A stretch of DNA of 35,498 nt. It comes from Zhongshania sp. GTDB taxonomy: Bacteria > Pseudomonadota > Gammaproteobacteria > Pseudomonadales > Spongiibacteraceae. A model generated the notes under the pieces. That model was given only the letters and a program-made list of their open reading frames with translations, was not told where the DNA came from and did no database searches. The stretch lies in the NCBI RefSeq assembly GCF_029212375.1, contig NZ_JARGNU010000025.1, forward strand, positions 1 to 35,498, written 5' to 3'. The translations under genes and the position numbers were made by a program. Below are positions 8,225 to 17,408 of this stretch, piece by piece (within the stretch, counting starts at the first letter, position 1; each line of letters begins with the position of its first letter).

Positions 8225-8925
8225 GTCTGCGCCTTTGATGTATAACTGCTGCCAAGCTCAAGGCCGCGGGCGCGATTAAAGCGGTAAACGCCGCAGAGTA
8301 CAATAAAGGAAAAGCCGATAAGTCCGCCGGCCAACCAATGGGCGGCGCTGTATTGCAAAGATTCAACCCGATCATAAAGGGCGATGGACAGCACTTGGGT
8401 GCGGCCTGGAATATTGCCGCCAATCATTAATACCACGCCAAACTCACCCACAGTGTGGGCGAAGCCTAAGGTGGTGGCGACCAAAAAATTGCTGCGACAC
8501 AGGGGCAGCACAACGCTGGCAAAGCGGTCGAGGCGAGATGCGCCCAAGCTTGCCGCCGTTTCGAGCAGCGCTTTGGGTACTTGCTGAAAGCCGCTTTGCA
8601 GGGGCTGCACAACAAAGGGCAGCGAATACAATACCGAGGCAATGACTAGCGCACTAAAACTAAAAGCAAGAGTGCTGCCGGTTAAGGTGAACCAGAATTG
8701 CGCTATTGGCGAATTCGGCGCAAAGGCGATGAGCAAATAAAAGCCTAAAACCGTTGGCGGTAATACCAGCGGCAGAGCAACAAGGGCTTCAATTAAGGGT
8801 TTGCTACGCCACTGGGTATTGGCCAGCCACCATGCGAGTGGCGTTGCTATTAATAGCAGAATTAGCGTGGTCAGCCCTGCTAGCTTCAGAGTTAATAATA
8901 TCGCCAGCCAGTCTTGGTGACTCAT
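8221..8925 (-). CDS. modB: Molybdate ABC transporter permease ModB
   Basis: 234 aa with about five hydrophobic membrane segments and the BPD_transp_1 EAA loop around ETAASLGASRLDRFASVVLP, where the ATPase docks. The GEFGVVLMIGGNIPGRTQ segment is characteristic of ModB/CysT-type permeases. It overlaps modC by 4 nt. The expected periplasmic binding protein gene modA is not upstream: the next gene that way is comF. Only a 23-codon reading frame ends at the modB start, so ModA must be encoded elsewhere. Confidence 0.93.
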   Translation of the reverse strand: MSHQDWLAILLTLKLAGLTTLILLLIATPLAWWLANTQWRSKPLIEALVALPLVLPPTVLGFYLLIAFAPNSPIAQFWFTLTGSTLAFSFSALVIASVLYSLPFVVQPLQSGFQQVPKALLETAASLGASRLDRFASVVLPLCRSNFLVATTLGFAHTVGEFGVVLMIGGNIPGRTQVLSIALYDRVESLQYSAAHWLAGGLIGFSFIVLCGVYRFNRARGLELGSSYTSKAQT

Positions 8926-8993
8926 ATTAGGTGGCCCGTAAATTGAGCGTGGGCATTGCGTGGGCGTTGGCGGCGGTGTTTGGGATTGTGCAT
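8922..8993 (-). CDS. Possible 23-aa leader peptide upstream of modB
   Basis: The frame begins with ATG preceded by GGAGG at 5-nt spacing, a stronger ribosome-binding site than that of modB itself, and its TGA overlaps the modB ATG (ATGA). The peptide is rich in His, Arg and Pro (HRRQRPRNAH). It could couple translation to modB or be the residue of a lost upstream gene. There is no homology evidence, and the opposite strand is also open here, so coding is uncertain. Confidence 0.35.
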   Translation of the reverse strand: MHNPKHRRQRPRNAHAQFTGHLI

Positions 8994-9053
8994 GTCGCCT
9001 CCAAGTATGATGTTGATTTAGGCCTCTGAATGGCTATGGCTCTGCGTGTTGGC

Positions 9054-9767
9054 TTACGGTGTTCGCGCCAGACACCAGATATCAATTTGCCTAGCGCCAT
9101 TGCGCGCCAGTATAGCGGCCACAGTATTGGCTGTCGCGGTCGTTGTTACTACATCGTCGACTATGGCAATGTGCTTGCCGCGGATTGGACTATTTGCGTT
9201 CAATGCAAACGCTTTGCGGAGATTGCTGCTGCGTTGCGCGGCGCTGAGGCCTTGCTGGGTAAGGGTTGCGCGGGGGTGGGTGAGCGCATGGCAGACGGGG
9301 ATGTTCAGCGCGCGGCCCCAGTCGTCGGCGAGCAGAGCGGCTTGGTTGAAACCGCGCTGCCAGCGTCGTCGCCAGTGCATGGGTATCGGCACCAGAAGCT
9401 CGGGGCAGGGCGCGAGGTCGCCACCAAGGTTTGCCAGCCAGAGCTGTGCTAGCACCGAGCCATACTGCAGCTGTCCGTGATATTTAAAACCGGCGATGAG
9501 GCGGTCTACTGGAAAATCGTAGCGCAGGGGTGTTAGGCAGTGACTGAAGACTGGGGGCTTGCTAAGACAGCGGCCGCAATGGCTGTGAGCGTCTTTGGGC
9601 GACAGCGGCAGGGCGCAGCGTGCGCACTGCGGTCCCAGCCATGGCAAATCGGCTTCGCAGGCGTGGCAGAGGTCGATTTGGCGACGGCTGGGTGTTTGGC
9701 ATAAAATACAGAGGCCTTTAAATGCCTTGTAAATCAGTTTGTTATAAAATCTGTTAACCATAAGCAT
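9054..9767 (-). CDS. comF: ComF family protein (phosphoribosyltransferase-like)
   Basis: 237 aa. The N-terminal part has CxxC zinc-ribbon pairs (CILC, CHAC, CARC, CGRC; ~21-80), and the C-terminal part has a type I phosphoribosyltransferase fold with the PRPP-binding loop [14 protein letters not shown] (~200-213). ComF proteins support DNA uptake in competent bacteria and are widespread in non-competent ones; the biochemical role is unsettled. It is divergent from bioB, with the BirA site over its first codons. An internal ATG (9761) two codons later is an alternative start. Adjacency of comF and bioB is common in pseudomonads. Confidence 0.88.
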   Translation of the reverse strand: MLMVNRFYNKLIYKAFKGLCILCQTPSRRQIDLCHACEADLPWLGPQCARCALPLSPKDAHSHCGRCLSKPPVFSHCLTPLRYDFPVDRLIAGFKYHGQLQYGSVLAQLWLANLGGDLAPCPELLVPIPMHWRRRWQRGFNQAALLADDWGRALNIPVCHALTHPRATLTQQGLSAAQRSSNLRKAFALNANSPIRGKHIAIVDDVVTTTATANTVAAILARNGARQIDIWCLARTP

Positions 9768-9783
9768 CCTTGCAGGTTGACAG
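9751..9783. promoter_or_regulatory. Predicted BirA operator of the biotin operon
   Basis: CTGTTAACC (9751-9759) and GGTTGACAG (9775-9783) are near-perfect inverted half-sites (8 of 9 complementary) separated by 15 bp. This matches the BirA box format in gammaproteobacteria (TTGTAAACC, 15-16 bp, GGTTTACAA). The right arm contains the -35 hexamer of the bioB promoter, so BirA bound with biotinyl-5'-AMP should block RNA polymerase. It also covers the comF start codons. Confidence 0.82.
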
Positions 9784-9804
9784 CTTGCGCCAAGCCTTTA
9801 TCAT
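9777..9804 (+). promoter_or_regulatory. bioB promoter (sigma70)
   Basis: A perfect TTGACA -35 (9777-9782), a 16-bp spacer and TATCAT (9799-9804, 5 of 6) form a strong promoter. The predicted start near 9811 lies upstream of the ATG at 9842 but downstream of an in-frame ATG at 9770, which excludes that earlier start for BioB. The -35 sits inside the BirA half-site. Confidence 0.75.
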
Positions 9805-9841
9805 ACTAAGCTTTACGACTTCGCCCAAATCGGATTTTATC

Positions 9842-10900
9842 ATGACTGCACACACGCCAACGACAATTCGTACTGACTGGACCAGCCAAGAGGTTCAAGC
9901 ATTATTTGCTCTGCCATTTAATGATTTGTTGTTTCAGGCGCAAACCGTGCACCGCGCTAATTTTGATCCCAATGCGGTCCAAGTCAGCACTCTGTTGTCG
10001 ATTAAAACTGGCGCCTGTCCAGAAGATTGCAAATACTGCCCCCAGAGCAATCGCTACGACACCGGTCTTGAGAAAGAAAAGTTGATGGAGGTCGAAAAAG
10101 TCCTCGCCGAAGCGCGTGCGGCCAAGGCCTCTGGTACAACCCGCTTTTGTATGGGGGCGGCGTGGCGCTCGCCCAAGAAAAAAGATATGCCCTATGTGAC
10201 CGCGATGGTGAAGGGCGTGAAGGAAATGGGTCTCGAAACCTGTATGACCTTGGGTATGCTCACCGGCGAGCAAGCAGCTGAATTGGCCGACGCGGGCTTG
10301 GATTACTACAATCACAATCTCGACACTTCACCTGAGTTCTACGGTGAAATCATCACCACTCGCACCTATCAGGATCGCTTGGGCACCTTGTCTAATGTGC
10401 GCGATGCCGGTATTAAAGTGTGTAGCGGTGGCATTGTTGGTATGGGCGAGTCCATCAAAGACCGTGCGGGTTTGTTACTGCAATTAGCTAATTTGCCGGT
10501 GCAGCCAGAGAGCGTGCCGATCAATATGTTGGTGAAGGTTGAGGGTACGCCGATGGCTGATGTGGCCGACCTCGACCCCTTCGATTTTATTCGCACCATC
10601 GCTGTGGCGCGGATTATTATGCCAAAATCCCATGTGCGCCTGTCTGCTGGCCGTGAATCTATGAATGAAGAAATGCACGCTCTGGCGTATTTTGCCGGTG
10701 CTAACTCCATTTTCTACGGCGAAAAACTGCTTACTACCGCCAACCCTAGCGCGAATAAAGACCTTGAGCTGTTTGGCCGCCTTGGTATTAAGCCTGAAGA
10801 GCGTCACGTTGAGCATGACGACGAAGCTCAAAGCGAGGCCTTGCTTGGCGCCGTGCAGCAAGTGCAGAACGATCGCTTTTTTTACGACGCCACCGCTTAA
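9842..10900 (+). CDS. bioB: Biotin synthase BioB
   Basis: 352 aa from ATG 9842; the frame is open earlier, but the promoter and operator lie there. It is a radical SAM enzyme that inserts sulfur into dethiobiotin, the last step of biotin synthesis. The 4Fe-4S cluster motif is Cys59, Cys63 and Cys66 in [13 protein letters not shown]. Other conserved blocks are [23 protein letters not shown] and SAGRESM, the last carrying the Arg ligand of the 2Fe-2S cluster. Length and order agree with E. coli BioB (346 aa). It is the first gene of the bioB-bioF-bioHC run under predicted BirA control. Confidence 0.97.
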   Translation: MTAHTPTTIRTDWTSQEVQALFALPFNDLLFQAQTVHRANFDPNAVQVSTLLSIKTGACPEDCKYCPQSNRYDTGLEKEKLMEVEKVLAEARAAKASGTTRFCMGAAWRSPKKKDMPYVTAMVKGVKEMGLETCMTLGMLTGEQAAELADAGLDYYNHNLDTSPEFYGEIITTRTYQDRLGTLSNVRDAGIKVCSGGIVGMGESIKDRAGLLLQLANLPVQPESVPINMLVKVEGTPMADVADLDPFDFIRTIAVARIIMPKSHVRLSAGRESMNEEMHALAYFAGANSIFYGEKLLTTANPSANKDLELFGRLGIKPEERHVEHDDEAQSEALLGAVQQVQNDRFFYDATA

Positions 10901-10924
10901 TCGGCAGCGCTGTAATTCATTGTG

Positions 10925-12106
10925 ATGAATGAGGTTTTGCAGCGCCGCCTAACAGCGCGGCGGGAGCAGTCCCGTTACCGAAGCCGCCGTGTGCTTGAGT
11001 CTGCTCAGGGCGCGCGACTGCGCGTTGATGGTCGCGAGATGCTGCAATTCTGCAGCAACGATTACCTCGGCTTAGCTAACCACCCTAAGCTTGTTGCTGC
11101 AATGCAGGGCGCCGTCGCAGAGATGGGCGTGGGCGGCGGTGCTTCGCATTTGGTCTGTGGTCATTCGGCGCTGCATCACCAGCTTGAAGAGCGCTTGGCC
11201 AAAATCACCGGCCGCGAGCGCGCTTTATTATTCTCAACCGGTTATATGGCCAATCTCGGCACGGTAACCGCCTTGCTGGGCAAGGGCGATCATATTCTTG
11301 AAGATCGCCTCAACCACGCTTCTTTGCTCGATGCGGGCTTACTGAGTGGCGCGCGCTTTCAACGCTTTCAGCACAATGACATGGCCGATCTTGAGCGCCG
11401 TTTGCAAAAATTACCCGTCGAGGGCAATCGTCTTATTGTGGTTGATGCGGTCTTTAGTATGGACGGCGATATGGCGCCCTTGGCTGAACTGGCTGCGCTG
11501 GCTCAGAAATATGACGCATGGCTAATGGCCGATGACGCTCACGGCTTTGGGGTGTTGGGCGAAAGCGGGGCCGGCAGCGCAGAGTTTTTTGGCCTAGATC
11601 AGCAGCAATTGCCGGTGCTAATGGGCACTTTGGGCAAAGGCCTTGGCAGCTTTGGTGCGTTTGTGGCGGGCAGTGACGAGCTCATAGAAACCTTAATTCA
11701 GTTTGCGCGCCCCTATATTTATACCACTGCCATGCCACCGGCCGTAGCGGCGGCAACCATTGCTGGTTGCGATCTATTGGCTGATGAGTCGTGGCGGCGC
11801 CGTCATTTACAAGATTTGATAGCGTATTTCCGCCAGCGGGCAGAAAGTCTAAATTTACCCCTCATGCCGTCGCCAACGGCTATTCAGCCTTTGCTCATTG
11901 GTGACGAACAAACAGCAATGGCAATTAGCGCTCAACTTGAAGCGCGAGGTATTTTGGTATCGGCAATTCGCCCACCCACAGTACCGGTGGGGAGTTCGCG
12001 GCTGCGAATTACCTTGTCAGCGTCGCACAGCCAAGCCGATGTAGACGAGCTGTTAACCGTCTTAAGCGACGTGCTCGCCGAGGTTCTTGGGGCTGTTGAC
12101 TGCTAA
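10925..12106 (+). CDS. bioF: 8-amino-7-oxononanoate synthase BioF
   Basis: 393 aa from ATG 10925; a GTG one codon earlier (10922) is an alternative. This PLP enzyme condenses pimeloyl-ACP with L-alanine to KAPA, releasing CO2. The PLP-binding lysine is Lys238 in [22 protein letters not shown] (42-50), the HASLLDAG block (131-138) and [11 protein letters not shown] (202-212) are typical of the alpha-oxoamine synthase family. It begins 24 nt after bioB, and its TAA stop overlaps the next ATG by one base. Confidence 0.96.
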   Translation: MNEVLQRRLTARREQSRYRSRRVLESAQGARLRVDGREMLQFCSNDYLGLANHPKLVAAMQGAVAEMGVGGGASHLVCGHSALHHQLEERLAKITGRERALLFSTGYMANLGTVTALLGKGDHILEDRLNHASLLDAGLLSGARFQRFQHNDMADLERRLQKLPVEGNRLIVVDAVFSMDGDMAPLAELAALAQKYDAWLMADDAHGFGVLGESGAGSAEFFGLDQQQLPVLMGTLGKGLGSFGAFVAGSDELIETLIQFARPYIYTTAMPPAVAAATIAGCDLLADESWRRRHLQDLIAYFRQRAESLNLPLMPSPTAIQPLLIGDEQTAMAISAQLEARGILVSAIRPPTVPVGSSRLRITLSASHSQADVDELLTVLSDVLAEVLGAVDC

Positions 12107-13686
12107 TGTTTATTTATCGCGAGCATTTGGCGGCTTACCGCAAAGACGCCGCCGAGTTGGTGCTGTTGCACGGCTGGGCCAGTGACTCCTCGGTTTGGCG
12201 GCCACTGCTGAGTGGCTTGCGTCGCAATTTTAATATCACCTTGATTGACCTCCCGGGCTTCGGCCGAAGTGATGGCTTGGAAGCTGGCGCAGATCCCGAT
12301 CAAGTCATTGACAGCATTTTGCCATTTTTGCCTGCCACCGCGCTTTACTGCGGTTGGTCTTTGGGTGGCATGTTGGCAACGCGATTGGCGGCGCGTTTGC
12401 CAGCGCGGGTGCAAGCTTTGATCTGCGTTGCCAGCAATGCGGTGTTTGTCGCCGACGCCGATTGGCCAGCGGCGATGCCGCCTGCTGATTTTGAGCAATT
12501 CGCCGCTTTAATAGCAACTAAGCCCAGTGCAGGTTTGCGCCGTTTCGAATTATTGCAATTACATGGCGATAAGCATGCTCGCCAATTGCGAGTTGAGCTG
12601 GCGGGTTTGAGCGCGGCACCAAAACCAGTCTATCTATCTAGTAGCTTGGCATGTTTGCGGACTATCGATAATCGCCAAGCGCTTGCCGAGCTGACGTGCC
12701 CCTGTCTCTATCTGTTTGGCGACGAGGATGCGCTGGTGCCGAGTTCGGCAGCAGCAGTCTTCGCTGAACGTTTTCCGCAGCACCGTGTTCAGTTAATGGC
12801 GGGGCGCGGGCATTTATTGTTTTTGGCTGAAGGCGATGTGTTTATCGCGTTGTTGGCTGAGTTTTGTCAGGCGCAGGGGCTATTATTGAGCGGCGCAGCG
12901 AGCCAAATGAACAAGCAGGATATTGGCCGCTCATTTAGCCGCGCGGCACCAAGCTACGACGGCGCGGCGCTGTTGCAGCGCAGGGTAGCCGATGGCTTGA
13001 TGGCCTATCTTCCCCAAGCGCTTGTTGGTCCGGTTATTGACTTAGGTTGTGGCACTGGCTACAGCTTGCCTGCCTTGCGCGCGCGGACAGGGACGGAGGC
13101 GCTACTTGCTGTTGATCTCGCGCCGGGTATGCTGCGTTACGCAGCAGATCAGTATAAGGGTGTTGCCGAGAACTTTGTGTGTGGTGACGCCGAAGATCTA
13201 CCTCTGGCAGACGGCAGCATAGGCACAATTTTTTCCAGTCTCGCCCTGCAGTGGTGTGAGAACTTGACAGCGCTGCTATCTGAAATCGAGCGGGTGTTGG
13301 CGCCAGGTGGTGATGCTTATATAGCAACCTTAGGTCCAGATACTCTGCATGAGCTACGCAGTGCGTGGTCGCAGGTAGACGGCTACGTACACGTAAATCA
13401 GTTTGCCGAGCGTTCAGCGTTGGCGGGTGCGATTGCCGATTCAGGATTAAGGCTCAAAGCTTGGGATGAGTCGACGGAAGTGATGCACTACCAGAAGTTG
13501 TCGGAGCTGACTCGTGAGCTGAAAAATATTGGCGCTCACAATGTAAATGGTGGTCGGCCTAGTGGCTTAACTGGCCGGCAGCGTCTTAAATCCCTGACCC
13601 ATCATTACGAGCGTTATCGGGATGAGAATAGTAACTTACCTGCGAGCTACCAACTTTGGTATATACATCTCCATAAGGCAGAATAA
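12106..13686 (+). CDS. BioH-BioC fusion: pimeloyl-ACP methyl ester esterase / malonyl-ACP O-methyltransferase
   Basis: 526 aa with two enzymes in one chain. Residues 1-~262 are a BioH-type alpha/beta hydrolase: nucleophile Ser85 in GWSLGG, Asp208 (in GDEDALVP) and His236 (GRGHLLFL) form the triad. Residues 268-526 begin with a methionine (MNKQDIGRSFSRAAPSYD), typical of BioC, and hold the SAM-binding motif VIDLGCGTGY (310-319). BioC methylates malonyl-ACP to disguise it for fatty acid elongation; BioH removes the methyl from pimeloyl-ACP methyl ester. The chain therefore pairs the opening and closing steps of pimelate synthesis. No stop or frameshift separates the halves. TAATG overlaps bioF. 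Confidence 0.93.
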   Translation: MFIYREHLAAYRKDAAELVLLHGWASDSSVWRPLLSGLRRNFNITLIDLPGFGRSDGLEAGADPDQVIDSILPFLPATALYCGWSLGGMLATRLAARLPARVQALICVASNAVFVADADWPAAMPPADFEQFAALIATKPSAGLRRFELLQLHGDKHARQLRVELAGLSAAPKPVYLSSSLACLRTIDNRQALAELTCPCLYLFGDEDALVPSSAAAVFAERFPQHRVQLMAGRGHLLFLAEGDVFIALLAEFCQAQGLLLSGAASQMNKQDIGRSFSRAAPSYDGAALLQRRVADGLMAYLPQALVGPVIDLGCGTGYSLPALRARTGTEALLAVDLAPGMLRYAADQYKGVAENFVCGDAEDLPLADGSIGTIFSSLALQWCENLTALLSEIERVLAPGGDAYIATLGPDTLHELRSAWSQVDGYVHVNQFAERSALAGAIADSGLRLKAWDESTEVMHYQKLSELTRELKNIGAHNVNGGRPSGLTGRQRLKSLTHHYERYRDENSNLPASYQLWYIHLHKAE

Positions 13687-14276
13687 TTGTGCGCCACAAT
13701 GGCAATAGTGCTGAATATTATGGGGCATAAGCCTTTATTTGGTGCAATAATTTTGATGTTGCGCTATGTTATGCGGGATAAAAAATGGCATCCTACCGCC
13801 CATCGTAGTGAAAATTTTCACGAAAATGTCATTTAACATGCATTAATTGAGCGAGCCGGATAATTGCTCAATATTATGTTAGATGATTCATCGTGTTTGT
13901 ATGGGATTGCGATTTGCGCGTGGCGTAGAGATTGCATGGAAATAATGAGTCGGTTTGCTGTCTGGCTTTGCGGTAAATAGTAATTCTTTAACAAAAATGC
14001 ATTTAAATTTTTGGGATTTAATTGCTAGGATAAGCATGTATTGCTATAAGTACCTACAGCTCGTGCAGTTAGCGTAATACTTTGTAGTGCTAGTTAGTTA
14101 CATGGCCTTCTTAGTTTTATATGCAAAAGACGCTGGAAGTGGGTGCTTTAGTCAATCATAATGCGGTAAAAAAAGTGTATAACACCAGTTGGCTGGTCGT
14201 TATTTGGGTGGGGGTCTGGCGCGCTTTGCGTCGATGCTGGCAAATTTAGTTCAAAATGAAAAACCGGAGTTTTACC
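13687..14276. other. 590-bp AT-rich intergenic region with palindromes
   Basis: No supported reading frame. Two structured sites stand out: a perfect 14-bp palindrome GTGAAAATTTTCAC (13808-13821) and an inverted repeat ATTGAGC/GCTCAAT (13846-13852, 13866-13872; 13-nt loop). No U-tract follows either, so they look like regulator sites rather than terminators. A TATAAC -10-like box occurs around 14177. The promoter of the following lipoprotein gene must be here. An unannotated small RNA cannot be excluded. Confidence 0.5.
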
Positions 14277-15173
14277 ATGATTAAATCGAAGAAAATGCGG
14301 CTTACTATGTTCGCTGCCAGCATTGTTGCAGCTGGAGTGCTCACGGGATGCTTTGATGATGAAAGCGCAGATCCAGTTAGCTCTGCATCGCCAACTGAGT
14401 TCTCTGCAACTGCTGCATATGGTGCATTAGTTGGTGCTACTTGTGTTGTAAACGGCACAGTTACTGCTGCTCTCGATTCTTACACTACTGATGCCGATGG
14501 TGTTGGTGCAATTAGTGCGACTATTGGCGCTGCTGAATACCCGCTTATCATTAGCTGTACTGGCGGTAATTTCTATAACGAAGCAACCGAAGCAACTGAA
14601 GCTAACGACGAAACCCTGAAGTCGATAGTACCTACTGCTGGTGCACTTACCGACGCTGGCGGCAATATTGCTGTTACCACGCTGACTAGCATGGCTGCGG
14701 CACTTTATGAGTCTCTTCCTGCTGCGCAGCGTAATTCGTCTACTGCTAACCAGGCTTTAACTAATGTTATTAAGGCTTTGGCTCCTGGCTTGGGTAATGG
14801 CGATGGCTTAGATTTGCTGCGCGCGCCAACCGTTGTAAAAAGCTCAGCTAGTACTGTTGCAAACAATGATGCCGGTTATTATGCGTCTATCCTAGCTGGT
14901 TTGGCTAAAGCTGGTGCAACATTGACTCCACCACTGTCACCTGCAAAATTGGCTGCTAAGTTAGCGACTGAAGCTGCTGCTGGTACTTTGGATGCGAACG
15001 TAGTGTCTGTGCTTAAAGCTAAAACAGCTGAGTTCGCGAATGACAAAGGTACTGCAGCGCTGAAAACTAAAGTAGAGGCGGCACCTGCGCCTACTACTAC
15101 TGTTACTAAACCTACAACTGGCACTGGTGGCACTGGTGGCACTGGCACTGGTGGTAACGGTAGCACTCTGTAA
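14277..15173 (+). CDS. Alanine/threonine-rich lipoprotein of unknown function
   Basis: 298 aa from ATG 14277, chosen over ATG 14256 because GGAG at 14266-14269 lies 7 nt before it and it gives a clean lipoprotein signal peptide (lipobox LTGC, Cys25). After the signal, residues ~40-90 resemble a carboxypeptidase-regulatory-like beta sandwich (YGALVGATCVVNG, TDADGVG, GGNFYNEATEA). The middle is helical and Ala-rich, and the C-terminus is a low-complexity Gly-Thr tail (GTGGTGGTGTGG). It should be anchored in the outer or inner membrane. A dedicated terminator follows, so it is probably a monocistronic gene between bio genes. I do not recognise a specific family. Confidence 0.8.
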   Translation: MIKSKKMRLTMFAASIVAAGVLTGCFDDESADPVSSASPTEFSATAAYGALVGATCVVNGTVTAALDSYTTDADGVGAISATIGAAEYPLIISCTGGNFYNEATEATEANDETLKSIVPTAGALTDAGGNIAVTTLTSMAAALYESLPAAQRNSSTANQALTNVIKALAPGLGNGDGLDLLRAPTVVKSSASTVANNDAGYYASILAGLAKAGATLTPPLSPAKLAAKLATEAAAGTLDANVVSVLKAKTAEFANDKGTAALKTKVEAAPAPTTTVTKPTTGTGGTGGTGTGGNGSTL

Positions 15174-15190
15174 TACCTAAGCTTAGGTTT

Positions 15191-15222
15191 AAAAAGGGCG
15201 GCTTTCAGCTGCCCTTTTTTTT
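15191..15222 (+). terminator. Rho-independent terminator after the lipoprotein gene
   Basis: Arms AAAAAGGGC-G-GCT (15191-15203) and AGC-T-GCCCTTTTT (15207-15219) pair around a 3-nt loop with one G-U pair and are followed by a T run. It starts 17 nt after the stop codon. A separate 14-bp palindrome, ACCTAAGCTTAGGT, precedes it at 15175-15188. Confidence 0.88.
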
Positions 15223-15268
15223 GCGTTAAAATAACAAGCAATTAAAACTAATGATTGAGAGGTTTCCC

Positions 15269-17389
15269 TTGAGAAGGAAAATTGGGGCTGGACTGTTTAT
15301 AGCCGTACCAACGCTTGCATTTGCGCAAGGGAATATGAATATGCAGGGCGTTAGTGGCTTGTTAAATGTGCCGGATGCCTCGGTGCTGGAATACGGCACC
15401 GCCGCAATTGCTTGGGATAATCAGGTCGATGGTCGTTTTGCTAGGCCTCGAACATTGAATGCCAAGGGGAACGATATTAATTTTGCTGCTGGGGCCTTTC
15501 CGCATTTTGAAATGGTCGGTCGCAATGTGGCGCCAGAGAGCACCTCGGGTGGTTCGGATTTATCCTTTAATATTAAAATACAGCTCCCTTGGGAATTGCT
15601 GCCAGGCCTGAATTTCGCAATAGGCGAAATGGATTTTGGCGGTTCGGTTAATGAATACGATACCAAGTATGCCGTGGCGACTTGGCAATATGGCCCTATT
15701 CGCACCACTCTAGGTGCGGGCACTTACGATGGTCGAGTGGAAGGCACTGGACGACTAGATGGGGTCTATGGTGGCGTGGAGTTTGCCGCAACCGACTGGC
15801 TAAGTGTAATTCTAGAAGACGACGCCTATTCAATGAATACCGGTATTCGCTTATCTACTCCACAGCGCTGGCTGCCAAGTGGTTGGCAGGCTTCGATGTT
15901 GTGGATGTATTCGGCAGAAGAGGGCGTGGATGACCGCCAAGATTGGTATGGTTTTAATGTAAAAATTCCTTTGGCCGCAGAGTATGCCAGAGTTTTGCCT
16001 AAGAGTAGGCCGAGGTCATTAGCGGTGGCAAAGGCGAATACGGTTACCAGTGAATCTTATGATGGTGACTCTGCGCTACAAAATAACCCTTTATTAGCGC
16101 CCCCCTCAAGCTCGCCTTCAGAGGCGATGTCTCGCTTAGATACCGCAAATGCCGAAAAAGCACTAAAAAGTCGTTTTGTGGCGGCTAATTTTGAGCAAGT
16201 TCGGGTTCAAAAATACGGCCGAGAATGGATTATTGCTTTTGAGAATGTGCAATACAATGCCAATGATATTGACGCTATTGGTGTCGCTGCGGGTGTGGCC
16301 GCAATGTCTTTGCCGGAAGGTGATCGCTTTTATTTGCAGTTAGAGAAATATGGCGTAGCAACTTTTGGTCTAGGTGGTGAAGTTAACGCGTGGAAGGCCT
16401 TCTTGGGTGGCAATGGTGCGATTCCGGACTCGGAAATGGTGACTGCACCAAGTAATAAATTGCGCCGCCGCAGTACGGGTGGCGGCCTATTTGCCTCTAG
16501 CCTGAAAAACAGTATCGACTATTTGGCATTTCGTCCCGATGTCCGTATTCGGCCTATTTTGTCGTCTACAGTAGGGACGGAGTACGGTGTATTTGATTAT
16601 TCTTTAGCAGCGCGAGCGGATGTGGTTTTACCACTGTGGCCTGGTGCGGCATTTAATGTTAGCCGTGACTGGAATGTTAACGACACCAAAGACTTCACTC
16701 GGGAAGGTATATACGGCGGTGTTTTTTATAATCAGCGGGTGACGGAAGGCGTTAAAGACCGAATATTTAGCCAAACATTCCGCCATGGCCAAGGCTTTAC
16801 CAGTATGATTTCTTATGGCCGCTTCTATGGCGCGGTCGATGGAGCTTCTATTGAAAGTCGCTGGGAACCTGGTGACGGCCGACATCGCTTCAATATTTTA
16901 GCAACTGACTTTGAAGAAAAACAGCGCCCCGAAAACACCCATAATGCACGCTTGTTGTCGTATCGATATTTCGCTCAAAGTATTAATAGCGAGGTAAGTA
17001 TTACAGGCGGCGATTTTTATAATGAGGACTCGGGTTACCGTTTGGAGTTTGTTCAACACGTTGGTGATGTCAGGCTGCATTTGTTGTACAAAACCTCCGA
17101 AGACAATTCTTTTGCTACTTTAGGGTTTACGATTCCACTCACGCCGCGCAAGGGTATGACGAGAATTGCTGGTATTCATGCTGAAGGACAGGCTAATTGG
17201 GCCTATGGCATTACCACTATTCTTGGTGAGCAGGGTAACCGTTTGGTGTTTGGCCCCAACATCGTTCCTACTGTTTATAACGATTTGCGAAATACCTATT
17301 TTAGCGGTGACCGCTTAAATGGTGCTTATATTCGCGCTAACCAAGAGCGTTTGGTTGACGCATGGCAACGTTATGGTGCAACTAAGTAA
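15269..17389 (+). CDS. YjbH/GfcD-like outer-membrane beta-barrel protein
   Basis: 706 aa from TTG 15269, preferred because GAGAGG lies 6 nt upstream; the in-frame ATG at 15251 has no Shine-Dalgarno (712 aa if used). A signal peptide is evident (IGAGLFIAVPTLAFA, then QGNMN). The body has two YjbH-type regions: N-terminal GLLNVPDASVLEYGTA with barrel-like alternation, and C-terminal ISYGRFYGAVDG, LSYRYF, GDFYNEDSGYRLEF. YjbH and GfcD are outer-membrane proteins of exopolysaccharide or group 4 capsule export clusters. None of the usual partners (YjbE/F/G) is beside it, so its substrate is unknown here. bioD begins just after its stop. Confidence 0.8.
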   Translation: MRRKIGAGLFIAVPTLAFAQGNMNMQGVSGLLNVPDASVLEYGTAAIAWDNQVDGRFARPRTLNAKGNDINFAAGAFPHFEMVGRNVAPESTSGGSDLSFNIKIQLPWELLPGLNFAIGEMDFGGSVNEYDTKYAVATWQYGPIRTTLGAGTYDGRVEGTGRLDGVYGGVEFAATDWLSVILEDDAYSMNTGIRLSTPQRWLPSGWQASMLWMYSAEEGVDDRQDWYGFNVKIPLAAEYARVLPKSRPRSLAVAKANTVTSESYDGDSALQNNPLLAPPSSSPSEAMSRLDTANAEKALKSRFVAANFEQVRVQKYGREWIIAFENVQYNANDIDAIGVAAGVAAMSLPEGDRFYLQLEKYGVATFGLGGEVNAWKAFLGGNGAIPDSEMVTAPSNKLRRRSTGGGLFASSLKNSIDYLAFRPDVRIRPILSSTVGTEYGVFDYSLAARADVVLPLWPGAAFNVSRDWNVNDTKDFTREGIYGGVFYNQRVTEGVKDRIFSQTFRHGQGFTSMISYGRFYGAVDGASIESRWEPGDGRHRFNILATDFEEKQRPENTHNARLLSYRYFAQSINSEVSITGGDFYNEDSGYRLEFVQHVGDVRLHLLYKTSEDNSFATLGFTIPLTPRKGMTRIAGIHAEGQANWAYGITTILGEQGNRLVFGPNIVPTVYNDLRNTYFSGDRLNGAYIRANQERLVDAWQRYGATK

Positions 17390-17408
17390 TGGCTTTAGTG
17401 GTTTTAGC

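Noticed and set aside
8931-9029. Plus-strand 32-codon GTG frame with a signal-peptide-like product opposite the modB leader
   Set aside because: It has no ribosome-binding site, is short and ends without any mature domain; its hydrophobicity could be a mirror of the other strand.
9770-9841. BioB start at ATG 9770
   Set aside because: The promoter and BirA box lie over or after that ATG, and the 24 extra residues do not resemble BioB.
15119-15160. Minisatellite ACTGGTGGC repeats as a regulatory or phase-variable element
   Set aside because: They encode the Gly-Thr tail of the lipoprotein in frame (9-bp and 6-bp units), so length changes would not switch the gene off.
17319-17408. Longer BioD starting at 17319
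   Set aside because: This start would overlap the YjbH-like gene by about 70 nt and add residues unlike any BioD N-terminus.
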